From Stereocaulon alpinum (Eukaryota > Ascomycota > Lecanoromycetes > Lecanorales > Stereocaulaceae): a stretch of 19,193 nt of DNA. Under the pieces are notes generated by a model that made no database searches, was not told the origin of the DNA, and saw nothing but the letters and a program-made list of their open reading frames with translations. Both the position numbers and the translations under genes were made by a program. The stretch is from assembly GCA_018257865.1 (NCBI GenBank), contig JAEUBA010000239.1:1-19193 (forward strand), written 5' to 3'. Each line of letters begins with the position of its first letter. Within the stretch, counting starts at the first letter, position 1. Positions 1-9,805 of this stretch are shown in pieces.

Positions 1-1683
1 AAGAACTTAATATTCTTTCTATTAACTAAGGAGCTTAATAGACGTCTAGCTTAGTAGTACGAAGAGTTATTAATATTTAATTTTAGAATCGAATATATTA
101 AGGGTAGCGAGAATAATACTATAGACGTACTTAGTAGAAGAGCTAATTATATATTAAATATTTAGTAGAGTTCTAAAACGGTTCTAACGCGTTATAAGGA
201 TAGATTATTAAGACCTAATATAGCCGGACTATATATAGCGGCGATAATAACTATCGAAAGTAAAGACTTAACTAAGAGGATACTAGAAGATTTATTAAAG
301 GATAAAGTTATATTTAAGATCTATAAAGATATTAATAGTTATAACTTATTTAGTAAAATAGATCTAAGACTACTAACCTTTTAAGAATAGATTTACGTCC
401 CTATAGGTACTTAAGGAGAGATTTTTAAAATATATTATAAAGCTGAGAGCTCTGATAGGTACTAGGGAACTAAGAAAACGCTTAAAAAGATATCGTATAA
501 CTTCTACTTCCCTAGGATATAGAAATATATTAAGGATTATATTAATAAATATAATATATATATTAGAACGAAGTATTCCTAATATAAACCTTATAAAGAG
601 TTAAAATCGCTAGTAATCTTAGATAGATCTTAGAAGAGTATTATATAGGATTTTATTATTAAACTCCCTAAGTTAAAGGAACGACTAATAAGTATATAGT
701 ATAATATAATCTTAGTAATTAATAACCGGTTAACTAAGTTAGCGTATTTCGTACTATATAAGGAAGTATTAGATATAGAAGATCTAGCGTATATATTCTT
801 ATAAATAGTAGTAGCTAACTATAGGCTTCCTAAAGAGATTATCTTAGATTAAGATAAGCTCTTTACCTCTAAGTTTTAGAGATCGTTAATAGATATAATA
901 GGAATTAAGATAAAAATAAGTATAGTATTCTATCCGTAGACTAATAGTTAGACGGAGAGAACTAACTAGATACTAAAGTAGTATCTCTAATATTATATTA
1001 ACTACTACTAAGATAATTAGATATCCTATCTACTAGTTATATAGCTAGTATATAACGGATTATTATCTAACCTAATAGGTATAATACTATTTCGAGCTAA
1101 TTATAGGTTCGAGCCTTATATAACTTTATTACTAAGGGGGGTTAAACTAAGGGCTTAGAGAGTAACTATTACTACTTAAGAAATAGTACGAATCTATTAA
1201 GAATTATAAAAAGACTTATAGTTCCTAAGTAACCGCTTAGCGATATATTATAATTAAAAACGTTTGAAAGGACCGAATATTTCTAAAGGGGATAGGGTAT
1301 ATCTTCTTTATAGGAATTTTAAGACTAATAGGCCTAGTAATAAGCTTAACTATATAAAGCTAAGACCGTTCCTTATAAAGGAACGTAAAGGGGATATAAA
1401 CTATATATTAGACCTTCTATAACTAATAAGGAAGTACTTAGTATTCTATATATTATTATTTAAGAAAGTAAACCCTAAAATATTACTAAGGACTGCACCG
1501 CTCCTCCTAGATTAGGATAATAAGGAATATAATATTAAAGAAATCTTAGATTACTAGGTAATTAAAGGAAAAAAGAGGTACCTAATTAAGTAGTTAGACT
1601 ATAATTAGTTAGAAAATATATAGGAATTACTATCTACGCTTAACTACCTTAAGAAGTTAGAATAGTTCTAAAACTAAAACCCG
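1..1683 (+). pseudogene. RIP-inactivated Ty3/Gypsy chromovirus pol (RNase H end, integrase, chromodomain)
   Basis: This is the 3' part of a retrotransposon polyprotein, read in frame 1 from the first base of the window. Codons 1-50 match the end of RNase H (LNRR, YEELLIFNF, YIKGS, LSRRANY). The H2C2 zinc-binding region lies at about 424-585, with its cysteine codons now Tyr codons. The integrase core follows, with catalytic Asp, Asp and Glu codons at 649, 847 and 955. This is exactly D-x65-D-x35-E, the retroviral-type spacing. A chromodomain lies at about 1519-1672 (YNIKEILDY, KRYLIK). About 38 in-frame stops interrupt the frame. Nearly all are TAG or TAA and sit where Trp or Gln is expected (for example two in the integrase RS-x-KSII-x-DF motif), and I see no frameshift. 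That is what C-to-T changes at CpA on both strands produce, so the copy is dead by RIP rather than by indels. The 5' part of the element lies outside the window. Confidence 0.9.
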
Positions 1684-2182
1684 CTATTAGGGGATCCTAC
1701 TCAGAAAAGTTAATCTCGCCTATATTAAAGGATAGAAAGTTATTAGGAGCTTTAGAAGTAACTACTTCCTTCTCCTTCTCCTCCTCCTTCTTAAGGAACT
1801 CAATATTCCTTATCTCTTATTAAACTATTTTCGCTTAGTTTACTTCTATCCTTTAGATTTATTTCTATAGATAAGAAAGCTTTATAAAAGCTTTATTCTC
1901 TTTATTATATAATTTTATACGCTGCTCCTCTAATTATTTCTACTTAGGAATATTAAGTAGAGATAGTTTATACTTATTACTACTATAAATATACTTAATA
2001 TATTAATTAGATACTTCCCCTATATAATATAGGAGCGTTTTAATAAGGAAGCTATCCTAAGTTTTAGGACTAACTAATAATAATAAGCGAGGGAGTTCGT
2101 TAGTTTCTTAATCCTTAGTATAAGGAAAAAATACTTAGGTAATTAAGTTACTTTCGGGACGAAAATAACTAAATAAGGGGAT
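1684..2182 (+). other. 3' internal region of the Gypsy element, with polypurine tract
   Basis: This is RIP-mutated sequence between the end of pol and the 3' LTR. A pyrimidine-rich block lies at about 1768-1795; on the minus strand it reads as Lys/Glu-rich codons, but I could not establish an intact or once-intact frame. A purine-rich stretch (AAATAAGGGGA, about 2171-2181) directly abuts the LTR and is the expected plus-strand primer site (polypurine tract). No other feature is seen. Confidence 0.6.
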
Positions 2183-2542
2183 TGTATTACGGGTAACCCC
2201 GTAAGGTTATAGGTAAGGTATATAGCGAGGGTTAGTAGGTAAAGGATATTTAGGAGAGGACTAAGTAATATAGGTAATCTAGGGTATATTAGGTAGATTA
2301 TAGAGTAATATAGTAGATATAGGGCTAGATTATCCGGATTATATTAGGGCTTAGTATAATTAAGGTAAATATATAAGGATAGGTTTTCCTTTAGTAGAAT
2401 ATTTTCTTATCTCCTTATATTTAACTTATATAATAGAGAGGAGTCTTAGCTAAAGATACTTTAATAATTATCTATCTCTATTACCTTTTAGTGCTTAATA
2501 TACTATGTGATTTACCCGTAGGAGTTAAACCACCCCGTTACA
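2183..2542 (+). repeat. 3' long terminal repeat of the Gypsy element
   Basis: The repeat begins TGTATTACGGGTAACC and ends CCACCCCGTTACA, so it has TG...CA ends and short terminal inverted repeats (TGT-TACGGG against its complement). It follows pol and a polypurine tract, which makes it the 3' LTR of a plus-strand element. A near-identical 358-bp copy lies at 13652-14009. Nearly all differences between the two are C/T or G/A transitions, apart from a 2-bp length difference near the start. A 6-bp stem (TACGGG/CCCGTA) lies near the 5' end. The opposite LTR and the target duplication lie outside the window. Confidence 0.9.
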
Positions 2543-2904
2543 CGCGCTTAGTAACTCGAGATTCCCTAGTAACTTTTAGGAAAGCGCGATAATAATAATC
2601 GTTTTTTTAAATAAGTATAGTAAATATTATTATTAGAAAGATTTAAAATAAATATAGTACTTAAATATTCTAGTAGCTACTTTATTATTAGCTAAAGAGA
2701 TAGAGGCCTAGAGGGAGTATTAATTACTAATATACGATCGTATTTTTAGAACGGAGATAGACTAGAGAATTAATCGAAAATAAGCCTAGATTTACTACTT
2801 TTCTCGATCTTCTTTAAGTAGGGCTTGGATATATATATAAGAAGATAGGGTATATAAATAATAGGACCTATAAGATAAACGCCTTCTCTAGGATTAGTCG
2901 GGGT
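2543..2904. other. AT-rich RIP-mutated spacer
   Basis: AT-rich sequence with many TpA and few CpA/TpG dinucleotides runs from the LTR end to the 3' end of the first HET gene. A short run of alternating TA lies at about 2830-2840. I find no recognisable coding segment or RNA gene. The change to normal composition is abrupt, within about 30 bases around the HET stop codon. Confidence 0.6.
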
Positions 2905-5305
2905 TTATTCTAGAATATAATCCCTTGGCTCTAGACCCTCTAAGCGCCAAAATCCACACCGCCGACCCAAACAATGTAAAACTTCGCAATTATCATCACC
3001 GAGCTTTCCAGCTTTTCGCACTTTCCACGAAATGGCTTGAGTGAAGTATCTGGAGTAGATTACCCCGTCGCCCATTGTCGTAAATGGACTAAATAGCAGG
3101 TCCCCCTCCTTTGAAGATTTAAACCAGACACGCGGCTCGGAGTCATTAGAGCAGTTTAGAGGAACGCCGCAGGATAATATCCCGCTTCGGCACACTTGTT
3201 CGATAAGCGATCTTTCCAAGGTAGGGCTATCCCTTATTTTATCTTTTAAGGAGAGGTTAACGGTATATAAGCGGTTTCTGACGTCTTGCTCATCGTACGT
3301 TGATAACGATGGGTTTGTCCTAGATTCTTCTATCCTTGGCGGTGCTGGACCGAAGACTAGGTCGAAAGAGTACGGCCGAGGTTCTGTGAGTGAATCAAGG
3401 TGTCTTAGCCCGGCGACTCCCGTTATTTTACTGAGTGGCTGGAGGAAGAGCCATAATGTCTTTGCCAAGGAGAGAAGTCTTTGGTCGACGAGCTCGCGGA
3501 GCAAAGTCCAGGTGAAATCCTGCATCAGGAGCCGCTGTCTGTCACGACCTGCCCGAACATGTTCGTCAGCTGCCTGAAGCTGTAGTTCTTTCTCCCACTT
3601 CGTTGCGAATTGTATTTGCGTTCTCGGCACGCTGATGACGCTTTTCACATGCCACAATATACCGCAGATTCTCCATCCGTGTGCTGAGAGAGTTGCTGGC
3701 TTTAGTCGAGCCCTGGCTTCCCCTTCCTCAAGATAGGAGATATCGCTTAGGCTTCCAGAAGGCTTGGGACCCCATGAGAACCCGTAGCTGTTTGACGGCA
3801 AGTCATAATCATCGTGTTCATAATGATGAAACTGATTCCAGGATCGACCATCTCTGGCCCTGTTTATGACCCAAGTGGAATCTCTGTCTCGCTTTCGGGC
3901 AGCGTCGTCCGCGTCTCCATAACCCGCCAACAATGACATATCACCATTGAGTATAGCTAGTGTAAGCACGCAAGTGGAAAACGAATAGCCCGGCTGCGTT
4001 AAAACCTTGGTGTTAATTCGATGTTCATAATTGCATATGTTCGCCAGGATAGCTAGTCTGTCCGGGAAGACGGAATTGTGGCGATCATCGAGGAAAGTCA
4101 CAGCCTGGGCAGCATTGCATTCCTGACGATGAGAAACTTGTTGTCTCGACAGATCTCGGTCTGGAATGATGGTGGGAATGCAATTCCAAAGTACGTCGGC
4201 ACAGTTGGAAGCATAGATGGCGCTGTCAGTGTTATCAGCCCAGACGCCCGCGGCCAGACCTCGTTCAATCAAGATTCGCGCGTTAACCATGGCATTTTGG
4301 AAATCCTCGATACTGATCTCAAAATCCCGCAGAAGAGAACCGAAACAGGGTGGCTTAGTGAAGTTTTCAGGAACGCCGATGAGAAGGACCATACTCGCAC
4401 CCGCCGATGTCGACTCCTGCAATGTCCAAGCGCGCTCGAACCACTGATCAGCGGAAAGAGCGCCAAGGATGTCTGCCAAGGCTTCTATCTGGGCAGGATC
4501 AAACTCAAAGAGATCGTCGTCGACGACGGAGGCGAGAGCGTCAAGCTCGGCCTGGGTCTCAAAGCACAACTCCAAGACGGCAATAGGATGGTCAGAATCT
4601 TGGTAGACGATATCCATGGCCTGGATACCGTCTTCTTTATCGGTCTGGTCATCCTGGTTAATGCATTCCTGGTCGATCCAGATGGCGTTGATGTTTCGCT
4701 CCTTTGCGTAGTCAACAGCTCGATGGACGACATCAGGCGGCATCATGCTTAGCCTGGTGCTGGTGCTGACGCTGGTGCTGGTGCTGGTGCTGGTGCTGGT
4801 GCCCTCTTTGAGTATCTCAATTGGTGGTAGCCCCTTACCATCAAGAGCGACGAGCCACTGATCTTGTTGGCGATTCCAGCAATATGATACCGCAACGTAC
4901 GCTCCTGGATCTGCCAATACCGATCCGCCCGCCAATCTCATGATGATCCTGTCATTATTAGAATCAGGACTGATACGTGGTGACAACGAAGGCTCGGAGG
5001 GAGAGCCAGCTTCTTCTTGTTGTTCTTCTATAGTTGAATCGCTGTGTACTTGCTAAGTGCATTGTAAGTAGTAGGAAGAGGTTGTTATTTTTAAGTATTC
5101 TCAGGTTTGCTCGCCTGCTCTCTTGAAATGTACTTACCAAAAAACGCATTTTGCTCACCCAATTTTGAGACCGCGAGCGAGAAAAACTAGAATGTGTTGC
5201 AATATCTACCATTTGTTGGCGCATATCTGCCGGTGAAGGGTGTATATCACGGAAGGATCGGCTTTCATCATTGACGATGGCCGTACTACCATTAATGGTT
5301 GTCAT
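2905..5305 (-). CDS. HET-domain (heterokaryon incompatibility) protein, two exons
   Basis: The predicted protein is 771 aa: exon 1 5305-5138 (56 codons), intron 5053-5137, exon 2 5052-2905. The HET domain (PF06985) shows its three conserved blocks: AYVAVSYCW (about residues 107-115), IWIDQECINQDD (180-191) and WFERAWTLQES (260-270). A downstream segment, FPDRLAILANICNY, is also typical of fungal HET proteins. The longest single ORF opens at a TTG, so an upstream exon is required; the ATG at 5305 has a purine at -3. HET domains act in the cytoplasm in allorecognition and cell death after non-self fusion; this protein's partner and trigger are unknown. A Ser-Thr repeat (about 141-155) is inserted between the first two HET blocks. 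No NACHT, WD40 or ankyrin repeats are seen. The stop codon lies at the edge of RIP-mutated DNA, so the extreme C-terminus may have changed, but the frame is intact. Confidence 0.88.
4753..4800 (-). repeat. Hexanucleotide repeat encoding Ser-Thr inside the HET domain
   Basis: The sequence is (TGGTGC)n with one GACGCT variant, read on the minus strand as alternating Ser and Thr codons. A six-base period keeps the frame whatever the copy number, so the length can vary without breaking the gene. Confidence 0.85.
5053..5137 (-). other. Intron of the first HET gene (85 nt)
   Basis: The donor is GTAAGT and the acceptor TTAG, with a CTTAC branch-like site 12 nt before the AG. The intron is phase 0. 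An in-frame TAG spans the acceptor, so the downstream exon cannot be read through unspliced. Joining codon 56 (Leu) to Gln opens one continuous frame into the HET domain. Confidence 0.8.
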
Positions 5306-6050
5306 TGCGAGAGATTTTCAAATATCCTCTCGAGAGAAAATTGCTCCAAGGAAGTCCGAGTAGCCCGTATATGCCCTTTATCTACTTATCAAGGAGCCGC
5401 AGGGATAGATTTTTAAATTCAACACTCCCCGTGGATCCGAAACTCACGGTCAGGGTTGCGTAGAGAATAATAGGAGTACATGAGAAGAGTATGTATACTG
5501 ACGAGTGCCCAAGGCCCGGATCTTTGCGCCTTAGAGGCTGATCAGGGACATCTGGAGGTTTTGATTATATCAGTGCGCGATAGGCCAGGATTTGATGAGG
5601 CGACTAATAACAAAAGTTGAGAGGTGAGAAATAAGCTGGAATCCTAGCGCTAAAAGGACAAGGCAAACAGCATCTAGGCAGCTCCAACAGCAGAGAAACC
5701 TGTTCGAAACAGCAGAAGTAACGAGAAAACCAGAGGCATACCAATCACAACTTGCCTCGGGGCAGTCTTAGGACTAATAGATTGCGCAATACGCCACTAA
5801 CGTCAGCACTGCCTGGATTGCTACTACTGCTACTACTGCTACTGCTACTGCTACTGCTACTGCTACGGCTACTGCTACTGCTACTGCTACTACTACTGCT
5901 GGTGTTGCTACTACTGCTGGGAGACGTCGCCGCCGCCACCGCCGGGCGCAGTAGCAGATTTGGTGGAATACAATGTATATTGCCTATTGCTAGTGCTTGT
6001 TGCTGTTGCAACCTTTCCTACAGCGAAGAACTAAACAATTGATCAACTAA
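5306..6050. other. Upstream region of the first HET gene, with microsatellite
   Basis: Up to about 5745 I see no gene or clear element; this should hold the promoter of the minus-strand HET gene. From 5745 to 6011 the minus strand is open and Ser-rich but has no ATG (it would start at TTG), so I do not call a gene. It may be the 3' flank of the pseudogene that ends at 6051. Confidence 0.5.
5818..5921. repeat. CTACTG trinucleotide/hexanucleotide microsatellite
   Basis: About 100 bases of CTG and CTA triplets, mostly alternating as CTACTG, with a few variants such as CGG and GTT. On the minus strand it reads as a poly-Ser tract (AGT/AGC codons); on the plus strand as poly-Leu. Whether it is ever translated is unclear. 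Confidence 0.85.
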
Positions 6051-7078
6051 TTAGCTGACATCCTCCTTCCTAGGAACGATCTTCTTCGCCTCCTTCCTCT
6101 TCTCCGCCGCCGCCGCCTTCCTAGCTACCTTCTCCGCTGCCTCCTCCGCCGCCGCTGCCAACTGCCTCTGCTGCGACTCCAATTTCTTGGACTTCTTCCT
6201 CTACTCCCCCCGCGCCCCGCGCGTCCCTGCAGCTGCTGAAGAGGTGGGAACACGGTACTAGGAGGGTAGTTAGGATAGTGAGAGGTACTGGCTACGGCCC
6301 CACATTACTATTAGTGGTGGCGCACTTGGTAGAGTTGGTGGAATATCGCTTAGGCGGGATTTGCCACCTGATGGATTACTCCCTGGAGGATTACTGCCTG
6401 GAGAATTGCACCTAGTGCTGAAGGATTGATTGGTGAATACCTAGTAGGAGTTAAGCGTAACTGAAGTCTCGTTCCTAGGCCTGCAAAAGTCGTATCGGCA
6501 GGGACGGTAGGCGGGGGATAGCGCGAGTCACGGAGTATATACCTAGGTCATAGGATCAGCGTGCGATATTGCCACTGTAGAGTGGAACATGCGTAAATTA
6601 CCAAGTATGAAGCAAAGATTTCTCGAAGAGCCTGTGCCCGTGTATTTGTAAACTCTACTGCATCACCATACATGGTGTGTTCCTGGATATGAATGGCATA
6701 GGACTGCTTAGACTTGCGTCGCACAGATTCCCGAAAGGGCTCTGTCCTGATCGAGGCCTACAGTTGAGAACCGTCCGCCATACACTGCTGCGATGGTTAT
6801 AGTAGCGTTCGCGCAAACTCAACCTATTATCACAAGCCCTTGGTCTATATCTCGTCGGGGGGGTGCTTGGGTGGAATCTTGCAAGACATATCGAAGCTCA
6901 GGGTGTTGGTGCCTTCAATCGCATCCAATCTTGTCTGTGACAGCATGTTCGCCTCAAGCTCTCGTATCAACAGTACGAGATCCTCTATATCAAGGCAGTC
7001 ATGACATTGCAACAATTGAATTTTCGAAAACTAGTAATCAGATTCTTGTTCCTTTGCCTATCGCCGTCTCACAGGCAT
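6051..7078 (-). pseudogene. Two-exon pseudogene with many nonsense codons, family not recognised
   Basis: From ATG 7078 one minus-strand frame runs to 6543. A 62-nt intron (6481-6542) joins it in phase to an exon ending at TAA 6051, 322 codons in all. I count 13 internal stops (TAG, TAA, TGA), the first at codon 7, and no frameshift. The text between the stops is protein-like: DIEDLVLLIRELEANMLSQ near the N-terminus, MYGDAVEFTNTRAQALREIF in the middle, and a basic Ala/Lys/Glu-rich tail (AEEAAEKVARKAAAAEKRK) that is probably a coiled coil. The stops fit CAG/CAA/CGA-to-stop transitions as in RIP, although the flanking genes are intact. I do not recognise the family; the basic tail recalls the ends of some fungal transposases, but nothing else supports that. 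It lies 111 bp downstream of the nuclease-like gene, on the same strand. Whether any read-through product is made is unknown. Confidence 0.6.
6481..6542 (-). other. Probable intron of the pseudogene (62 nt)
   Basis: The donor is GTATAT and the acceptor CTTTTGCAG, with a pyrimidine-rich end. The split is after two bases of a codon (AG|G), and it joins two stretches lying in different frames into one. The match of phase across the intron is the main support. Confidence 0.5.
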
Positions 7079-7188
7079 ATTCTAAAGGCTCAGAGATATG
7101 TCGCTCTATCTAGTTGTAAGCTTCATAGCATCAACCCGCGACAACATCCAGAGCCCTTCGTAGTACCCGCAACTCCTCTCAATTAGTT

Positions 7189-9328
7189 CTACTCCCCAGC
7201 ATGACTTTTGGGCCTATAAAGATCCAGGATCTCCCTCTCAAACCACTGTCTATACGACCCCAAGCCCCAATCTGCTACGCCGGCCAAAAATGTCAACAGC
7301 GCAAAACAACCCCTTAGACTCATCGTATCACCCATCTTGATAGGTCCAACAAACTGCGTTGTGAATAAGCCTTTAGCTCCCGCATCAGTCATCCTCGCAT
7401 ACACAAGATATATGTTCCACTCGTCGCCACAAACATCAATCGCGCAGACTGGCATGTCCAGACTATACTGCTCGAGTACCCGTTTTGTGAATTCTGCAGC
7501 GGTCCAAGCGCCTAGTTGAACCAGAGGGTCTTTATCGGTGTTGGGACGTTTGACTTCGATATGGATAAAGATGGGAGAGAAGTTTGTGAAGGAGGATGTC
7601 TGATTGATAGAAGGGTTTTGATTGAAAGGCGGGGAGGTGGTATTGTATCGGCCGCGTTGAAGTGTAGTCTTATCAGAGGGCCAGAGGTGCAGGGACATGG
7701 CAGCGTCGATTCTTTTGTTAAGGTCGCGATAGAGTGAGGACGGGGAGTGTGGGGTAAGGGAGTCAGACATTTGTACTGTGGTCCTGTCGAAAACAAGAAT
7801 GCACGTGTCAGTCTTGCTATCTAAGCGCATGAAGGTTGAAAGAGCATTTCATGACTGTATGCGCAGCGCAGATCTTATGACGGACTTACATATCAAGTGC
7901 TTCCAGTTTCTCAAAGTCGTCTGCAGGCTCGGTGTACCGTCGCAGTCGGCGCACGAGATTCAAGAGCGGTGTGACTGTCTTGGACATCCAGTGAGCTTCA
8001 GTGTAGTCTTCATGGCGGTACTGCTCCGCAGATCTAACGACATCCGATAACGTAGACCATACCAGCTCCAGATCTTCCGGGGCGTAGATTGAAGCTGTGC
8101 CAAGTGGAATATAGCACGATCCGGGTACTGATGGCTTCGTTTTCATTGGTGTGTTTGTTACTCGCTGCATGCGCTCCTGGCAAGTCCCAAGGTCAGCAAA
8201 CGGCAATCTTGGTATGGTCAGCCCGTAGGTACAGACCTTGAACTCCCATGGTATCACACGCTCCTTCTCCTCCGCAGCCCTAATATGATCCACCCATAGA
8301 CCTCTGACATTATCTGAGACTGGCCCAATACCCTTCCATTCTCCCGGTGTCTTAAAGTCGACAGGAGGCGTCATCTGAGCCATCTCCGAGCGTCGATTGA
8401 TATTTGGAAGGCCCTTATTTGAGCCTTTCTTCGATTGCGATGTGGACCCCACGTCCGTCGACCGAGACGAGCCTGACTTGGTGGGAGAGGGTAAAGTGGT
8501 AGGTAAGGAATACGGGGATGGCTGGAGGGGCATAGCTGGGTGCTGAAAATCAGGTCTTGATTTCTGATGCTGGTGAACAGTCTTCGGTCCCCGCTTCATG
8601 GGAGTTCGCCTGGGCTCCTTGCATTCAGTCTCAGCGAGCGGTCCAAGCTCTTGCGCCCATTCATATCCATCCAGAGTATCCTTGCCCTCGACATTCGTCT
8701 TCGACCCTGCCTCGCGTGTTGCGATTCGAGGACAATCCTGAGGACTCTCGGTTGAGCGACTTCGTCTCTGTCCGCGAGGAGTCTGAGAGGGCAGATATTC
8801 CCCGTCATCATCCTCATGCTCTGCATATGTTCCCTGCTCTTGTAATCGCTCCTCGTCCGTTTCTTCACTCTCTCTGCCCTTGGTGGTAGTCTTACACCTT
8901 CCCTTCCGTGTTGGGGTCTTGAACAAGTCTTGCGATGGTGTTTCCCTGCAAGCTCTTCTGCGACGAGTTGGGGGAGTATGCAAGGGATCTGTGGTGGAAT
9001 CTGACGGCATCTTCCTCTTTAGTATCGTGGATGTTGGCGTTGAAGCCTGGTTACCATTTGTAGAGTGTAGAGGATGTCGCAGTGATTGTCGTTGTTTTGA
9101 TTGTGCAAAACAAGAGGAACCCTGTGGTGGGATAGAGGTATTCGTCTTGTTTTCTGATGGGCTTCTAGAAAGACATGGACTTCGTGATACCGTGTGTACC
9201 CAGGTTTCCATCGAATTCACTGTCGTAGTGGGGCTGGGGTCTTGTAGTAGCGACTTGAGGCTCTCGAATACACCGACAACCGCAACGTGTGGTCTCTCAT
9301 CTATGCACCGAGAATTGCGCGGAATCAT
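7189..9328 (-). CDS. Fungal PD-(D/E)XK nuclease-like domain protein, two exons
   Basis: The predicted protein is 688 aa: exon 1 9328-7890, intron 7817-7889, exon 2 7816-7189. Residues 50-320 are low-complexity, rich in Ser, Pro, Arg and Lys with acidic patches (HEDDDGEY), and probably disordered. From about 330 the pattern matches the fungal PD-(D/E)XK-like family (PF20516 type, named from memory): GPVSDNVRGLW, a helical block ending in WMSKTVTPLL, Asp483 in KTDTCILVF, then HIEVK (Glu567, Lys569), VQLGAWTAAEF and GSYRQWF near the C-terminus. Asp483 and Glu567-x-Lys569 are the candidate active-site residues, so a metal-dependent nuclease fold is likely; activity is not shown. Met40 (ATG 9211, followed by ETWV) may be the true start, since relatives tend to begin just before such a Trp motif; that would give 649 aa. 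It is divergently oriented to the second HET gene. Confidence 0.8.
7817..7889 (-). other. Intron of the nuclease-like gene (73 nt)
   Basis: The donor is GTAAGTCC and the acceptor TTAGATAG. Using the nearer TTAG would create a stop (AT|A TAG); using GATAG four bases further joins AT|C to give Ile and continues into KTDTCILVF. Without splicing, the nuclease fold is split between two ORFs. Confidence 0.75.
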
Positions 9329-9805
9329 TGCTTCGAGACATACACCATAGAAAAGAGAATGGCTGTCAGCTCGTGCTATTGCAATACATCTGAGAATGAA
9401 AGATTATGCAGGTGAACTGACGATGTTGTTGACTCGGTGTTTATGCTGGAGCTCGGCGAACGGGGGAAGTAAAATCCGACAAAGCCTTGGCGCAATTTTT
9501 GGGCGCAGGCTACTAAGCACTATTCAACAATTTCACGTACTGTTTGACTCTCTTTCCAAAGTGCTTTTTATCTTCTAATTACTCTACTTGTACGCTATCA
9601 AGTCAGCATTCTTAGCGCTTCCCGATCCTAGCTTCCAGTGCGACGGAACGTCCTATGAAGCCGATCGCCACTCCGAACGCCTTTTCCTATCCGATAGAAT
9701 ACTGTACCTTTGAACTCCTCCACAATCTCTCCCCGCCACGTTCCAGTCAGAGAACGTTTGATTACCACGTGGAGAACCGCTCGCTTTTCAGCGGCCAAAA
9801 CAGCG
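9329..9805. other. Divergent intergenic region (shared promoter) with upstream ORF
   Basis: This region separates the 5' ends of the nuclease-like gene (minus) and the second HET gene (plus), so it should hold both promoters. I see no clear TATA element or repeat. An ATG at 9655 opens a 57-codon frame ending at TAA 9826-9828, which overlaps the HET start at 9806 in another frame. It is either an upstream ORF or the first exon of the HET gene (see that entry). Confidence 0.5.

Noticed and set aside
4078..4752. 224-codon plus-strand ORF
   Set aside because: It lies antisense inside the HET-domain exon; the minus strand has clear HET motifs, and this frame shows no family features.
5752..6042. 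96-codon plus-strand Leu-rich ORF resembling a membrane segment
   Set aside because: The leucine run is only the CTACTG microsatellite read in one frame.
6793..7113. 106-codon plus-strand ORF
   Set aside because: It is antisense to the two-exon pseudogene, whose minus-strand text is far more protein-like.
8880..9350. 156-codon plus-strand ORF
   Set aside because: It is antisense to the low-complexity N-terminus of the nuclease-like gene; its composition mirrors the Ser/Arg-rich codons of the other strand.
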